64,000 nt of DNA from Brevibacterium siliguriense (GTDB lineage Bacteria; Actinomycetota; Actinomycetes; Actinomycetales; Brevibacteriaceae): assembly GCF_900105315.1 (NCBI RefSeq), contig NZ_LT629766.1, positions 2,170,001 through 2,234,000 on the forward strand, read 5' to 3'. The notes under the pieces are model-generated. The model searched no databases and had not been told where the DNA came from. It saw only the letters and a list, made by a program, of their open reading frames with translations. The position numbers were made by a program, and so were the translations under genes. Shown piece by piece: positions 63,736 through 64,000 of this stretch; the stretch's first letter is position 1, and the number at the start of each line of letters is the position of its first letter.

Positions 63736-64000
63736 TCAGCCGGCTTGGCGGACCGCCTCGGCGGAGAAGAGTTCGGTCAGCTCCGTGGATACGGATGTCA
63801 GGACACGCAGGCGTTCCGTCGTTCGGGTCAGTGCCACGTAGAGACCACCGACGCCCTCCTCGCTGCCGAGCCGGGCGATGCGGCCGGGTTCGACGATGAT
63901 CACCGAATCGAACTCGAGGCCCTTGGCCTGCTGAGGGGTGATGAGGGCGATCTGGTGGTCCAAGCCCGTGACCGAACGCCCGAAATCGAAGTCCGCGACT
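63736..64000 (-). CDS. UvrD/HelD-type helicase, C-terminal fragment
   Basis: The minus strand encodes at least 87 residues running off the right edge. ALITPQQAKGLEFDSVIIVEP is helicase motif V, and GLYVALTRTTERLRVL is motif VI of superfamily 1 helicases; the pairing and short distance between them match the C-terminal ATPase half of HelD-like RNA polymerase recycling factors or UvrD. The two cannot be separated with so little sequence. The stop lies 13 bases from the palindrome. Confidence 0.8.
   Translation of the reverse strand, partial: VADFDFGRSVTGLDHQIALITPQQAKGLEFDSVIIVEPGRIARLGSEEGVGGLYVALTRTTERLRVLTSVSTELTELFSAEAVRQAG

Overview
The window is high-GC DNA from a Gram-positive actinobacterium. 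Evidence: a dcw cell-wall cluster with MraZ, SepF, YggT and Wag31/DivIVA; a GarA-type FHA protein beside gcvH; a PknL-type PASTA kinase beside a class II DAHP synthase; a meso-diaminopimelate-type MurE (DNPR motif); and several probable leaderless promoters. The gene mix resembles Brevibacterium or a relative in the Micrococcales. That placement is inference, since no 16S or other marker was available to compare. I see no insertion sequence, prophage, CRISPR array or rRNA. It reads as core chromosome with a few accessory genes.

1-20 kb: the end of a branched-chain amino acid ABC operon (permease fragment and binding lipoprotein, minus strand); a short-chain dehydrogenase plus thiolase pair; a very long DUF222/HNH protein; a MATE exporter coupled to a GNAT acetyltransferase; a 1334-residue membrane-bound adenylation/carrier/hexapeptide-repeat synthetase of the epsilon-poly-lysine synthetase type, coupled to an M1 aminopeptidase; an amidohydrolase; a DedA-like protein; an ion antiporter; and an MFS carrier.

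20-32 kb: tRNA-Pro(GGG); gcvH-garA-DUF151 nuclease; then a block matching the mycobacterial aroG/pknL/Rv2175c/idsA2 neighbourhood: DAHP synthase, PASTA kinase, LysM transglycosylase, small kinase-substrate-type DNA-binding protein and polyprenyl synthetase. A lipoprotein, DNA polymerase IV, a DUF3040 protein and a YdcF-like protein follow.

32-37 kb: a minus-strand MoxR-DUF58-transglutaminase operon. The transglutaminase gene is broken by an apparent one-base deletion.

37-57 kb: the division and cell-wall cluster mraZ-rsmH-ftsL-ftsI-murE-murF-mraY-murD-ftsW-murG-murC-ftsQ / ftsZ-pgeF / sepF / yggT / divIVA. Most genes to ftsQ overlap or abut, so Lipid II synthesis and septal assembly are co-expressed. 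The ftsQ-ftsZ gap holds three inverted repeats, and repeated GTGG boxes lie upstream of mraZ.

56-64 kb: lspA and an RluA-type pseudouridine synthase, dnaE (also with an apparent one-base deletion), hisD, nrdR, a structured intergenic region with a terminator and a perfect 62-bp palindrome, and the C-terminal end of a UvrD/HelD-type helicase running off the window.

Most notable: two frameshifts at the same CCCCGG context in conserved genes; a family of ~20-bp phased degenerate repeats forming two intergenic arrays; a garA whose switch segment is replaced by a Gln/Gly/Pro-rich tail; at least five likely leaderless starts; and the synthetase/aminopeptidase pair.
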